Of a stretch of DNA of 64,000 nucleotides, positions 44,436 to 53,362 are shown piece after piece. The notes beneath the pieces are model-generated. The model did not search any database. It worked only from the letters and a program-made list of their open reading frames with translations, and had not been told where the DNA came from. Location: the NCBI RefSeq assembly GCF_000282375.1, contig NZ_AKJK01000069.1, positions 21,784-85,783 on the forward strand. The letters run 5' to 3'. The stretch is from Pseudomonas sp. GM50. GTDB lineage: Bacteria; Pseudomonadota; Gammaproteobacteria; Pseudomonadales; Pseudomonadaceae. How positions within the stretch are numbered: position 1 is the stretch's first letter; the number at the start of each line of letters is the position of its first letter. Both the position numbers and the translations under genes were made by a program.

Positions 44436-45256
44436 GTGACGTAACGCAACAGCCCATCCGTTTTCTGCTCAGTGACATGGACGGCACGTTACTGCTTCCC
44501 GATCACAGCCTCAGCCAGCGCACGATCGACGCAGTCCGTGCCTTGCGCGAGGCCGGCGTGCTGTTCAGCCTGGCCACCGGGCGTCCGCCCAAAGCCATGT
44601 TGCAACAGATCGAAGCCCTGGGTGTCGATCTGCCGACGGCGGCCTTCAATGGCGGCACCCTCGTAAATCCGGACGGCAGTTTGCTGGTTGCGCATTATTT
44701 GCCGGCCACGGCAGCGCTGACGGCGCTGACGCTGTTTGCCGATCAGCCGGACATTGAGGTTTGGGTATTCAGTGGCGGCGACTGGCTGTTGAAGGATCAG
44801 TACGGCCCGATGGTCCCGCGAGAGCAGCACGGCCTGGGTTATCCGCCGGTGGTGGTCGAGAGTTTCGAGCCTTGCATGGCACGTATCGACAAAATCGTCG
44901 CCGCCAGCAGCAACACCGAACTGTTGATCGAACTGGAAGCGCAGTTGCTGCCCAAGGTCGAAGGGCAGGCGCAGGTCTCGCGTTCACAACCGATCTATCT
45001 GGACGTGACGGCGATGAAAGCCAACAAGGGCGAGGCATTGGCGACCCTGGCCGAGTTTCTCGGGGTGCCGCTGGAACAGACCGCCGCCATGGGTGACGGT
45101 GGCAACGACCCGGCGATGTTTCACCGGGCCGGGTTGTCGATCGCCATGGGGCAGGCGGAAGAGGCGGTGAAGCGTCAGGCCGACGTGGTGACCGGGGCCA
45201 ATACCGAAGACGGCGCAGCCCAGGCGATCGAGCGGTTTATCCTGAGTTCGGTCTGA
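44432..45256 (+). CDS. Cof-type HAD-IIB sugar-phosphate phosphatase
   Basis: 274 residues. Motif I is DMDGT (residues 15-19, nucleophile Asp15), motif II is LFSLATGRPP, and motifs III-IV are KANKGEALATLAEFLG and AAMGDGGNDPAMF. The large IIB cap lies between. ATGA overlap with zwf makes this the third gene of a coupled operon, so hexose or gluconate phosphates are plausible substrates (inference). Confidence 0.9.
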   Translation: MSDVTQQPIRFLLSDMDGTLLLPDHSLSQRTIDAVRALREAGVLFSLATGRPPKAMLQQIEALGVDLPTAAFNGGTLVNPDGSLLVAHYLPATAALTALTLFADQPDIEVWVFSGGDWLLKDQYGPMVPREQHGLGYPPVVVESFEPCMARIDKIVAASSNTELLIELEAQLLPKVEGQAQVSRSQPIYLDVTAMKANKGEALATLAEFLGVPLEQTAAMGDGGNDPAMFHRAGLSIAMGQAEEAVKRQADVVTGANTEDGAAQAIERFILSSV

Positions 45257-45270
45257 ACCGCGTTATCGTT

Positions 45271-45348
45271 CTTCGCGGGCAAGCCTCGCTCCTACAAGGG
45301 AGGGCATGATCGACGCCACTCCTGTAGGAGCGAGGCTTGCCCGCGAAG
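45271..45348. repeat. REP doublet, TTCGCGGGCAAGCC family
   Basis: Inverted arms CTTCGCGGGCAAGCCTCGCT... and its complement ending GCTTGCCCGCGAAG with about 26 bases between. Between the convergent HAD and nhaB genes. Confidence 0.9.
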
Positions 45349-45365
45349 GCGTCAGACCGATCACC

Positions 45366-46868
45366 TCAAAGCCAAAAGCTCACCGCATACCAGCCCAACA
45401 CGCCCATCACCACGGTGTAAGGCAACGCCATCCACACCATTCGCCCGTACGACAGGCGAATCAGCGGTGCAATCGCCGAGGTCAGCAGGAACAGGAACGC
45501 CGCCTGGCCATTGGGCGTTGCCACGCTCGGCAGGTTGGTGCCGGTATTGATCGCAATCGCCAGGGTTTCAAAGTGCTCGCGGCTCATGTGGCCGGAGATG
45601 AACGCCTGCTTCACTTCGGTGATGTAAATGGTCGCTACGAACACGTTATCGCTAATGGCCGACAGCAAGCCATTGGCAATAAACAACATGCCCGGCTGTT
45701 GATCTGCCGGCAGCGCCAGCACCCACTGGATCAGCGGCGTGAACAGTTGCTGATCGTGAATCACGGCCACCACTGCGAAAAACACCACCAGCAGCGCCGT
45801 GAACGGCATGGCATCCTTGAAGGCGTTGCCAATCCGATGCTCATCGGTAATGCCCGTGAACGCGGTGATCAGCACGATCACCATCAAACCGATCAGGCCG
45901 ACTTCAGCGACGTGAAACGCCAGCCCGGCAATCAGGATCAGCGCCGCCACCCCTTGAACCAGCAACGCCGCGCGCTGGCGTGAAGTGCGTTCGGCGTTGT
46001 CTTCGGCGGCGTAGTTGGCCAGCACGGTACGCACGTTGTCCGGCAGCAGCGTGCCATAGCCGAACCAGCGCAGTTTCTCCAGCAGTACGCAGGTCACCAG
46101 GCCCGCAGCCAGCACCGGCAACGACACTGGGGCGATCTTCAGAAAGAACTCGGCGAAGTGCCAGCCCATCTCATGGCCGATCAACAGGTTCTGCGGCTCG
46201 CCAACCAGTGTGCACACGCCACCCAATGCCGTGCCGACAGCACCGTGCATCAGCAAGCTACGCAGGAAAGCGCGGAACTGTTCGAGGTCGGCATGGTGGA
46301 GGGTGGGCAAGTGCCGGTCATCGCTGAACTCACTGTCCTGACGCGGATCGTTGCCCGAGGCGACGCGGTGATACACCGAATAAAACCCCACGGCCGCGCT
46401 GATGATCACCGCGGTCACGGTCAACGCATCGAGAAACGCCGACAGAAACGCCGACAGGAAACAGAACATCAACGCCAGCAGCGCCTTGGAGCGAACCCCC
46501 AGCAGCAGGCGCGAGAACAGAAACAGCAGCAGGTCTTTCATGAAATAGATGCCCGCCACCATGAACATCAGCAGCAGGATCACCGGGAAGTTATGCACCA
46601 ACTCGTCGTAGAGTGCCTGGGGCGTGGTCATTTTCAGCAGCAGCGCTTCGACCAGCAGCAGCCCACCGGGCATCAGCGGGTAACATTTCAGCGCCATGGC
46701 TAGGGTGAAAATGAATTCCAGCACCAACAGCCAGCCGGCCGCCACCGGACCGACCGTCCATAGCACCAGGGCGTTGAGAATCAGGAAGCCGACAATGCTT
46801 GCCTTGTACCAGCGGGGTGAGTGCCCGAGAAAATTGTGCGCGAAGGCCTGGGCCATTGAGCCGGACAT
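45366..46868 (-). CDS. nhaB: Na+/H+ antiporter NhaB
   Basis: 500-residue inner-membrane antiporter with about 12 spans. HNFLGHSPRWYK at the N terminus, LCFLSAFLDALTVTAV-like sequence (FLSAFLSAFLDALTVTAV), CTLVGEPQNLLIG and INTGTNLPSVATPNGQAAF are diagnostic of NhaB; the Asp in FLDALTV and the Asn/Thr/Pro residues of the last motif belong to the ion path. AAGGAG precedes the ATG; the second Met (MAQAFAHNF) is an alternative start. Confidence 0.95.
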   Translation of the reverse strand: MSGSMAQAFAHNFLGHSPRWYKASIVGFLILNALVLWTVGPVAAGWLLVLEFIFTLAMALKCYPLMPGGLLLVEALLLKMTTPQALYDELVHNFPVILLLMFMVAGIYFMKDLLLFLFSRLLLGVRSKALLALMFCFLSAFLSAFLDALTVTAVIISAAVGFYSVYHRVASGNDPRQDSEFSDDRHLPTLHHADLEQFRAFLRSLLMHGAVGTALGGVCTLVGEPQNLLIGHEMGWHFAEFFLKIAPVSLPVLAAGLVTCVLLEKLRWFGYGTLLPDNVRTVLANYAAEDNAERTSRQRAALLVQGVAALILIAGLAFHVAEVGLIGLMVIVLITAFTGITDEHRIGNAFKDAMPFTALLVVFFAVVAVIHDQQLFTPLIQWVLALPADQQPGMLFIANGLLSAISDNVFVATIYITEVKQAFISGHMSREHFETLAIAINTGTNLPSVATPNGQAAFLFLLTSAIAPLIRLSYGRMVWMALPYTVVMGVLGWYAVSFWL

Positions 46869-46946
46869 CGGCTACTCCTTGTATTAAGAAGCGCGCAACT
46901 TGCCGTAAGAGGAAGGGAAGATCAAGTGCAGGAAAATGACGTTGGC

Positions 46947-48236
46947 CTAACACCGAAAACGCGCGACGACCGCGCGGCAGTTTCCGTCCAGTGAATAGCC
47001 GCCGATGACCATGCAGCCGTTGGCCTGAATGGCCAGTGAAGTAGCGGTATGCGAACCGCGACTCAGGTGTGTGCGACACCAGCCGATGCCCTTGGCAAAA
47101 CTGCGATCCAGCTGTCCACTGGGTAAATATCGGGCAAAAATGAAATCGGCTTCGACCCCGCCGACCGTCGCTCCGACTGTCAGCACACATCCGTCCGGCT
47201 GAACCCCGGCGGCGGTCCAGTGGCAACCGCTGCGGTCGACGCCCAATAGCTTTGGCTGGCCACCGTTGCAATGAATATCGGGTCGACCATTACTGTGGAT
47301 TTTCAGAGACAGGCAGAGCATCGGGTCGCGACTGCTGCCAAAACAATGCAAGTCACCACTTTCATGCTGGACGATCTGGCAGACCTGAGCGCTGTGCTCC
47401 CGTGCCTTGAAGGTCATGAAACCATCCACGGCGAAGCTGTCGTCCAGTCGCCCATCCGGGTGATAACGCGCCAGCAGACCTTCCTCGGGAAAATTGATTG
47501 ATCCGCTCACCAGGATCCGGCCATCGCGCTGCACCATCAGGCTGCTGAGCCGGGTGTTCATCAACAAGTGCCGAACCATGACGAAACCGCGGCCGTTGAA
47601 GCTGCTGTCCAGAGAACCGTCGGTGTTGAGCCGTATCAGCATGCCGACGTGATCGGTCGGTTCGAAGTAATGATTGGCCAGCAGCAGGATTCGACCGTCG
47701 TCCTGCACACAGACATCACAGGCTTCGGCGCTCGGCACGCCGGGCGGTAACCAGGCGTCGCGAGCGCCCCGGGAAAGATCTCCCGGCAGGCGCACCACGC
47801 AACGTCCATGGTCGCCGAAACCCTGAGCCGGGCAGCCCTGCTGATCAAACATCGCCAGGGCGGGCAGCGTACGGTGTGCATTTTCGTAGTGCAGGCCGGC
47901 CACCAGAATGTGCCCGTCGGCCAATACCCGCACCTTGCCAGCCATGGCCTCGAAGCCGTGTGCGAACTGCCCGCTGATACTGCCTTGTTTGCCGAATGCC
48001 AGATCCGCCGAACCATCCGCCAGCAGGCGGGCCAGGCCAAAGCGCTGGCCGCCCGGCGTACCGACCTTTGCCGCCACCAACAACCGGCCGACGTGATCAA
48101 TCGCAACGTCATTGGCCATGCTGGAGAGACTGCTGGCGAAATACACTTGAGTCTTGCCGGTGCCAGCGAAACTCGTATCGAGCCGTTCGGCGCCATTCAC
48201 GGTTGCAGGTAAGGCAAAAGCAGGCTGGGGTGACAT
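46947..48236 (-). CDS. Delta-60 repeat beta-propeller protein
   Basis: 429 residues made of repeats of the delta-60 type, each with a core such as LDTSFAGTGK, DLAFGKQGSI, LDSSFNGRGFV, LDDSFAVDGF or LDRSFAKGIGW and a following V-x-x-DGRILV strand (VQDDGRILLLANHY, VQRDGRILVSGSI). These usually fold as a propeller. No signal peptide is seen after the chosen start, which has AAGGAGATGC upstream; a frame-open extension of 78 codons lacks a better site. Function unknown; homologues may be surface or extracellular. Confidence 0.8.
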   Translation of the reverse strand: MSPQPAFALPATVNGAERLDTSFAGTGKTQVYFASSLSSMANDVAIDHVGRLLVAAKVGTPGGQRFGLARLLADGSADLAFGKQGSISGQFAHGFEAMAGKVRVLADGHILVAGLHYENAHRTLPALAMFDQQGCPAQGFGDHGRCVVRLPGDLSRGARDAWLPPGVPSAEACDVCVQDDGRILLLANHYFEPTDHVGMLIRLNTDGSLDSSFNGRGFVMVRHLLMNTRLSSLMVQRDGRILVSGSINFPEEGLLARYHPDGRLDDSFAVDGFMTFKAREHSAQVCQIVQHESGDLHCFGSSRDPMLCLSLKIHSNGRPDIHCNGGQPKLLGVDRSGCHWTAAGVQPDGCVLTVGATVGGVEADFIFARYLPSGQLDRSFAKGIGWCRTHLSRGSHTATSLAIQANGCMVIGGYSLDGNCRAVVARFRC

Positions 48237-48488
48237 GCATGCATCTCCTTGCCAGTCGTCCTTATCCGGGTGCCCGGACGGTGACTGCATGAGCACATCA
48301 TTCAATCCCTGAATGACTCGGCGCACAACTGTCTTCATGAGCCGGTGGAGGGGCGTTTTGTGCCAGAACAATGTCTTTTCGAACCATTGCCAAGCCTGCC
48401 AAGTAATCGGGCAGGTTAGAAGTTGAAACAGGTGAGTGGTGTCACGCAGCTGACAATAAAAAATCGTCAACTAAGAGGAAGTGGGGGG

Positions 48489-48514
48489 CGCGGATTACCG
48501 AGCGGTAATCCGCG
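48489..48514. other. Perfect 11-bp stem hairpin
   Basis: CGCGGATTACC-GAGC-GGTAATCCGCG, located just after the stop of the 87-residue gene. It looks like a terminator stem but lacks a T tract in that direction. Confidence 0.6.
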
Positions 48515-48521
48515 AAAACAA

Positions 48522-48785
48522 TTAGTGCGGCATGGACCACGATTGCAGCTTGTAACCTTCCTGGCTCAACTCGGCACGGGCTTCTTCCAGCACATGTTCA
48601 AGTTGCGCCGGATCGGAGTAGGCGCTGCTTGGAATCTGTTTGCGGCTGATGCGCGTGTTGGTGCGATCAATGATGGCCAGACTTAGTTCGCTACCGTCTT
48701 GTAGAGCCCAGGCCACGCATTGAAAGGGCTGGAAGGCGCGGTCGGCAATCAAAAGTGCTTCGTTGATACGGAGCGGGGCGTTCAT
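48522..48785 (-). CDS. Small protein, DUF3509-like
   Basis: 87 residues starting MNAPLRINEALL. Contains FQPFQCVAWALQDGSELSLA and then TRISRKQIPSSAYSDPAQLE, ending with a helix HVLEEARAELSQEGY. The pattern of a short beta sheet with R-x-I-x-x-x-Q-I and a C-terminal helix recalls the Pseudomonas DUF3509 family, an assignment from memory at moderate confidence. Function unknown. Confidence 0.65.
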   Translation of the reverse strand: MNAPLRINEALLIADRAFQPFQCVAWALQDGSELSLAIIDRTNTRISRKQIPSSAYSDPAQLEHVLEEARAELSQEGYKLQSWSMPH

Positions 48786-49128
48786 GGGATCTTCTCGCTG
48801 TATGCCCAATCAAGTGATGTGCCGTCGGTTGGGCTTACCGTTCGGCTGGTTACTTGTACTGATGTCCGCAACCGGGGGTTGGGTCACACAGAATCAAAAG
48901 AATTTTCAACTTTCTTTGTTGGATTCGGTATTCAGGTCGTTTCTGAAAGCTGAATGAAAGGTTCAACTCGTTAGGCAACTAATCAAGTGGCTTCTTATAA
49001 CTAATAAGCAAACCGCCCTATAAGCAATCGATACAAGCCTGCGTCAAAATCTTGCTAGTGTTACAACGAAGCCCGCCAAATGACTGTTTTTAATAATATT
49101 TCCTAAAATTTGGCGTCAAGGAACAGTC
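48786..49128. other. 343-bp gap upstream of the enhancer-binding regulator
   Basis: A/T-rich relative to the rest, with no convincing gene. Holds promoters for both flanking genes and the leader structure at 49074-49130. Confidence 0.6.
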
Positions 49129-49130
49129 AT
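49074..49130 (+). promoter_or_regulatory. Leader with two mutually exclusive stem-loops, one covering the start codon
   Basis: Stem A: CGCCAAAT (49074-49081) with ATTTGGCG (49108-49115). Stem B: ATGACTGTT (49080-49088) with AACAGTCAT (49122-49130). The left arms overlap by two bases, so both cannot form fully at once. Stem B pairs the spacer and start codon just after the AAGGAA ribosome site (49118-49123). Confidence 0.5.
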
Positions 49131-50454
49131 GATCGAAGCGCCTGCCTTACGACGTCTTTTAGTAGTGGATCCTTGCGACGACTGTCACCGTTTGTTGCCG
49201 GGTTTACGCGCCGTGGGTTGGGATGTTGACAGCTGTACCCTGGAAAACGCCAACGAACGAACCTGCGATGTCGGCTTGTTGCGTTTGCAGCCCTTTCATC
49301 TGGAGCGCCCGGAAGCCGTCAAGGAATTGATCACCCGTAGCGGTACCGAGTGGATTGCGGTGCTTAATCAAGAAGTCCTGCGATTGCAAAATGTCGGGGA
49401 CTTCGTCTGCGAATGGTTTTTTGACTTCCATACCCTGCCGTTCGATGTCTCACGGGTTCAAGTCACCCTGGGTCGCGCGTTCGGCATGGCGCGCCTGCGC
49501 GGCCAGGGCACGGTTCATATCGATCAGCCTGAACATGAACTGCTTGGCGACAGCAAACCGATTCGCGAACTGCGCAAACTGCTGAGCAAACTGGCACCCA
49601 CCGAATCTCCGGTGCTGATTCGCGGCGAAAGCGGCACCGGCAAGGAATTGGTCGCCCGCACCCTGCATAGACAATCCCAGCGTCACAGCAAACCGTTCGT
49701 GGCGATAAACTGCGGCGCGATTCCCGAACACTTGATCCAGTCCGAACTGTTTGGCCATGAGAAGGGCGCCTTTACTGGCGCTCATCAGCGCAAGGTCGGG
49801 CGGATCGAGGCGGCCAACGGCGGAACGTTGTTTCTCGATGAAATCGGTGATCTCCCCCTGGAACTGCAAGCCAATCTGCTGCGTTTCCTGCAGGAAAAAC
49901 ACATTGAGCGTGTAGGGGGGCACCAGCCTATTCCGGTGGATGTGCGGGTATTGGCGGCGACGCACGTCGACCTTGAAGCGGCCATTGAGAAGAAACTCTT
50001 TCGCGAAGATCTGTATTACCGTTTGAATGTCTTGCAAGTCATTACCGTGCCGCTGCGTGAGCGCCATGGCGATCTCTCGATGCTGGCCAACCACTTTTCC
50101 CATTTCTACAGCCAGGAAACCGGCCGTCGCCCTCGCAGCTTCAGCGAAGACGCGCTGATCGCCATGGGCAAGCACGATTGGCCGGGCAATGTCCGCGAGT
50201 TAGCCAACCGGGTACGGCGCGGGCTGGTTCTGGCCGAAGGACGGCAGATCGAGGCGCGAGACCTGGGGTTGCTCAGTCAACACGCCACCGCTTCGCCGAT
50301 GGGCACCCTTGAAGACTACAAGACCCGCGCCGAGCGTCAGGCGTTGTGCGATGTGTTGAACCGGCACAGCGATAACCTGAGTGTCGCCGCCAGAGTTCTG
50401 GGGGTGTCGCGGCCGACTTTTTACCGATTGCTGCATAAGCACCAAATCCGCTAG
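49129..50454 (+). CDS. Sigma54-dependent enhancer-binding regulator (VpsR/FleQ-like) adjacent to fap
   Basis: 441 residues. Residues 1-125 form a receiver-like domain of VpsR type without a clear phosphorylation set; the AAA+ domain has Walker A GESGTGKE (166-173), the sigma54 contact loop GAFTGA (213-218), Walker B GGTLFLDEIGD and the arginine region FREDLYYRLNV; the C terminus has a Fis-type helix-turn-helix (LSVAARVLGVSRPTFYRLL). AAGGAA precedes the ATG. It faces the fap operon, whose first gene has a sigma54 promoter, so it is the likely fap activator, possibly c-di-GMP responsive as VpsR is (inference). Confidence 0.9.
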   Translation: MIEAPALRRLLVVDPCDDCHRLLPGLRAVGWDVDSCTLENANERTCDVGLLRLQPFHLERPEAVKELITRSGTEWIAVLNQEVLRLQNVGDFVCEWFFDFHTLPFDVSRVQVTLGRAFGMARLRGQGTVHIDQPEHELLGDSKPIRELRKLLSKLAPTESPVLIRGESGTGKELVARTLHRQSQRHSKPFVAINCGAIPEHLIQSELFGHEKGAFTGAHQRKVGRIEAANGGTLFLDEIGDLPLELQANLLRFLQEKHIERVGGHQPIPVDVRVLAATHVDLEAAIEKKLFREDLYYRLNVLQVITVPLRERHGDLSMLANHFSHFYSQETGRRPRSFSEDALIAMGKHDWPGNVRELANRVRRGLVLAEGRQIEARDLGLLSQHATASPMGTLEDYKTRAERQALCDVLNRHSDNLSVAARVLGVSRPTFYRLLHKHQIR

Positions 50455-50466
50455 GGCGGGTGAAAC

Positions 50467-50506
50467 GAAAAGGCCCGCTGCGACTTCCATCGCAGCGGGC
50501 CTTTTC
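50467..50506. terminator. Bidirectional terminator between regulator and fapF
   Basis: AAAAGGCCCGCTGCGA-CTTCCA-TCGCAGCGGGCCTTTT: a 16-base perfect stem with A tract on one side and T tract on the other, serving both convergent transcripts. Confidence 0.92.
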
Positions 50507-50522
50507 CATTGCAGTGAGGCGG

Positions 50523-51803
50523 TCAGAAGTAGTACGGGAATTTCAGACTGAAGGAAAAGTCTGGCGAGTCGTCGGTCAGGCCGATGGACAGGTTGGGAAC
50601 GATCGTCAGGTTATCGGTTGCTGCCAGGGTCATGCCGATGTTGAAGTTGGCCGAGTTGTAATCGCTGTTGGAAATCGATTGCCAATCGCCACCGTCCGGC
50701 TTGATCTTGCTCTTGCGGGCGAACTGATCGGTGAACGAGAACGACATGCTCATCTTCTCGTTCAAGGCGAATGCAATGCCGGCGCCGACCTGCCAGGAAT
50801 CGCCCAGTTTCACGTCCCCGGGCACCTTGGAGTTGACCTGAGGGCTGATGTCGCTGAAAGAGTCTTCCATGTTGTAGGTGTAGGCCAGGCTGCCGAACAG
50901 CACGGCCGGGTCGAAGCTCTTGACCAGCGAGATGCCCGGGGTGATCGACCAGACGCCATTGCCGGTCGGCAAGTCCTCGGGTACCGAGAGGTTATCGTTG
51001 TTCGGGTCATTGACCAGCTTGATGCCGTAAGGGTCCTTGCCGGTCGGCGCCTTGACGCGCAGTGTAACGACCGCGTCGGGCAGATTGGCCGACTCATCCA
51101 GAAACTTGTAGGCAACGCCAAAGTTCACATCGCCGATGGTCGGGTCGCGGGTCACGGTTGCGTCCGACGTCACCGGGCCTGCGCCACCGGCGCCACCGGA
51201 GGAATACGTTGATTCGCGATACACCACGGGGACGTTGATGTCGAACTGCCAACGTTGGGCCACGTTGTAGCGGGCGGTCAGGTCCAGGGTCCAGTTATCC
51301 GCCTTGATACGGTCGAGGTTGATGTTGCCGAGGAAAATCGCGTCCAGTGCCAGGAAGCCGTTGAGCACCAATGCACGGGTATCGTAGTGCGTGTAGGTCA
51401 GGCCGGTTTCGACGCTGAACTTGCCGCCACCGAAGAAGCCGCTGGCTTCGTCATACAGGTTGGAAACGCTTTGCGCAGGCGCCGAATCATCCTTGAGCGA
51501 CTGGCCGTATGAACTGCCTGTGGTTCCGGGCGCACCGGCAGCCACCGTCTGGCCACTCCTGGGCGTTTCGGCGGGGGATTTGGTCAAGCGTTTGGGAGCC
51601 GGTGTCGCAGGTGTTTCTTCGACTTGGCGAACGCGTTGCTCGAGTACCATCAGCGCGTTCTGTTGTGCTTCGTACCGCTGTTTCAACTCCATGAGTTCTT
51701 GTTTTAGTGCTTCAACCTGGGGGTCCGTTGCTGCGTATAGCAGTGTGACCGGGGCCAGGCTACTCAAACAAACGATAGCTCTAAACGTCAACGATCGGTG
51801 CAT
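50523..51803 (-). CDS. fapF: Functional amyloid outer-membrane exporter FapF
   Basis: 426 residues. Signal peptide MHRSLTFRAIVCLSSLAPVT (cleavage near LLYA-ATD), then a coiled coil (ALKQELMELKQRYEAQQNAL) that in known FapF forms the periplasmic trimer plug, a Pro/Thr linker, and a 12-stranded barrel ending in SLKFPYYF with terminal Phe. FapF forms the trimeric pore that passes FapC, FapB and FapE. Last gene of the operon; a bidirectional terminator follows. Confidence 0.93.
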   Translation of the reverse strand: MHRSLTFRAIVCLSSLAPVTLLYAATDPQVEALKQELMELKQRYEAQQNALMVLEQRVRQVEETPATPAPKRLTKSPAETPRSGQTVAAGAPGTTGSSYGQSLKDDSAPAQSVSNLYDEASGFFGGGKFSVETGLTYTHYDTRALVLNGFLALDAIFLGNINLDRIKADNWTLDLTARYNVAQRWQFDINVPVVYRESTYSSGGAGGAGPVTSDATVTRDPTIGDVNFGVAYKFLDESANLPDAVVTLRVKAPTGKDPYGIKLVNDPNNDNLSVPEDLPTGNGVWSITPGISLVKSFDPAVLFGSLAYTYNMEDSFSDISPQVNSKVPGDVKLGDSWQVGAGIAFALNEKMSMSFSFTDQFARKSKIKPDGGDWQSISNSDYNSANFNIGMTLAATDNLTIVPNLSIGLTDDSPDFSFSLKFPYYF

Positions 51804-51849
51804 GGGTTAGCCGTCCCTTCTGACTACATCGGGTGACACTGAGCGTAGA

Positions 51850-52587
51850 TCAGAATCCGAGAGTGCGAAGACCTCTTAGCTGGTCCAGGTTGCCATTCAG
51901 CGACCCGGTTGTTGCGTTGTCACGCAGCACGACATTGAAGGATGTGAGGTTGTTGACCTGGTTGCCGCCGCCGAGCAACGTCGTATTCTGCATCAGCCCA
52001 CCCTGGGCCAGGCGTTGTACGGTACTGCCCTGGTTGTTGTTGGCGACGATGTTGAATTGCACACCCGTACCGGTCGAGGAAACGCTCAGCGAACCCGCGC
52101 CATTGGCGCCGACCAACGTCGAGCCTGCGGCCAATGCCTGGCCCTGCTGTTGCGTTGCTGGCGCTTGGCTAGCCTTTGTGACGTTGATATCCACGTTGTT
52201 GTAGGCAGTGTTATGGTCGCCGGCAGCACGCACGACTTGAGTGACGCCTTCGGTGCTGTTGAGGCCGCTACCGCCAGTGACGGTACCGGTGCCTTGCGAA
52301 TGCGCTGAGCCATTACCTTTTTCGTTGATAATCGACACATAGAACTGTGGCTTGATGGTCGATTGTTGAATTTGCATCGAGGACGTTGCCCCGATCACTT
52401 CACCGTTGGCATTTTGCCAAGTGCTGGTCATGACAATGCCGAAACTGATGATTCGTCCCGGCATGACATAGCGCCCTCGCAGGGTCGCCAATTCCTGATC
52501 CTTCAGTTCAATGGGTTTGAACGTCTGTGCCTGGGTCGGCAGGCTGGCGGCCAGGCAAACCATGGCTAGCCAGAGTGGAGTCTTCAT
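51850..52587 (-). CDS. fapE: Functional amyloid component FapE
   Basis: 245 residues with signal peptide ending PTQAQ. Extracellular minor component of the Fap fibre. After a globular N-terminal part (YVMPGRIISFGIVMTSTW) it has low-complexity segments GTGTVTGGSGLNSTEG and NNNQGSTVQRLAQGG. GGGAG precedes the ATG by seven bases. The start is set at MKTPLWLAMV; 11 open codons upstream overlap fapD. Confidence 0.9.
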   Translation of the reverse strand: MKTPLWLAMVCLAASLPTQAQTFKPIELKDQELATLRGRYVMPGRIISFGIVMTSTWQNANGEVIGATSSMQIQQSTIKPQFYVSIINEKGNGSAHSQGTGTVTGGSGLNSTEGVTQVVRAAGDHNTAYNNVDINVTKASQAPATQQQGQALAAGSTLVGANGAGSLSVSSTGTGVQFNIVANNNQGSTVQRLAQGGLMQNTTLLGGGNQVNNLTSFNVVLRDNATTGSLNGNLDQLRGLRTLGF

Positions 52588-52619
52588 TGGATGCTCCCGG
52601 AGCGTCGTGCTCCTTGTCA

Positions 52620-53300
52620 TTAGAAGAAGTCGCTTTGGATGAATCCGAAATCCATCAACTCTGCGTCTCGCACCGGGGTGAAGGCGTTGATGCGGTTCTT
52701 GGCGGTCAGTGGCAAGGGCGGGTCGAGCAACGCATTGGTTTTGTCGTAGCCCTGACCGATCACGGCAAAGATGATGCCGTTCCAGCCTTTTACAAAGTCG
52801 TCGACTTTGTAGCGTTTATGACCGAGTACCGGATCTCCGATATAGACCCAGCCCTCATGGACTTTTTGCATGACCACAAAATGTTTGTAGCCACGGATAT
52901 CCAGGAGTACCACAACTGGAATTCTGATTTCGCTCAACGTTTGCGGCGCTACCCGGTAGCCACGGGCTCGCATGCCGATACTTTCCACGTAACGCTTCAT
53001 GTCGAGCATGGAGAAGCCCTGGACGCGGACAAGATCTTGATCGGAGTGGGCCAGCATGCCTTGGATGATCTGTTCTTCATTCACGTCCAGCCAGTAGGCT
53101 TGGCGCAATATGGTTGCCAGCGCAGCTGCGCCGCAACTGAAGTCGGTTTTCTGCTGCACCAGGTCGGCAAATTTACGCTCGCGCATGCTCTGGATCGGCT
53201 TATACACCACAGCGCCGCCCGGCAGGACGGAAAGCGGCATTTGTGCAGCCTCGCTCACACTGGCCACGTAAAGCAAAAATGCCAAGGCGATAATGCGCAT
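52620..53300 (-). CDS. fapD: FapD, C39-like cysteine protease of the fap operon
   Basis: 226 residues with a signal peptide (MRIIALAFLLYVASVSEAAQ), so periplasmic. The papain-like C39 triad is visible: Cys56 in QKTDFSCGAAALA, His140 in IRGYKHFVVMQK and Asp156 in VYIGDPVLG. FapD is thought to process or control Fap export. Separated from fapC by 62 bases containing a strong hairpin. Confidence 0.92.
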   Translation of the reverse strand: MRIIALAFLLYVASVSEAAQMPLSVLPGGAVVYKPIQSMRERKFADLVQQKTDFSCGAAALATILRQAYWLDVNEEQIIQGMLAHSDQDLVRVQGFSMLDMKRYVESIGMRARGYRVAPQTLSEIRIPVVVLLDIRGYKHFVVMQKVHEGWVYIGDPVLGHKRYKVDDFVKGWNGIIFAVIGQGYDKTNALLDPPLPLTAKNRINAFTPVRDAELMDFGFIQSDFF

Positions 53301-53329
53301 GGTGGGACGCCTTCTGGGTGTGTTGAAAC

Positions 53330-53349
53330 AGGCCCCCGTAAGGGGGCCT
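53330..53349 (-). terminator. Hairpin between fapC and fapD, possible attenuator
   Basis: AGGCCCCC-TTAC-GGGGGCCT on the minus strand, an eight-base perfect GC stem directly after fapC, followed by GTTTC rather than a long T tract. Could reduce read-through into fapDEF or protect the 3' end of a fapABC transcript. Confidence 0.55.
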
Positions 53350-53362
53350 CCAGAGACAGCAA

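Noticed and set aside
48489..48514. Hairpin as an intrinsic terminator for the 87-residue gene
   Set aside because: The stem is excellent, but on the minus strand it is followed by a C run and not by T residues; kept only as a hairpin.
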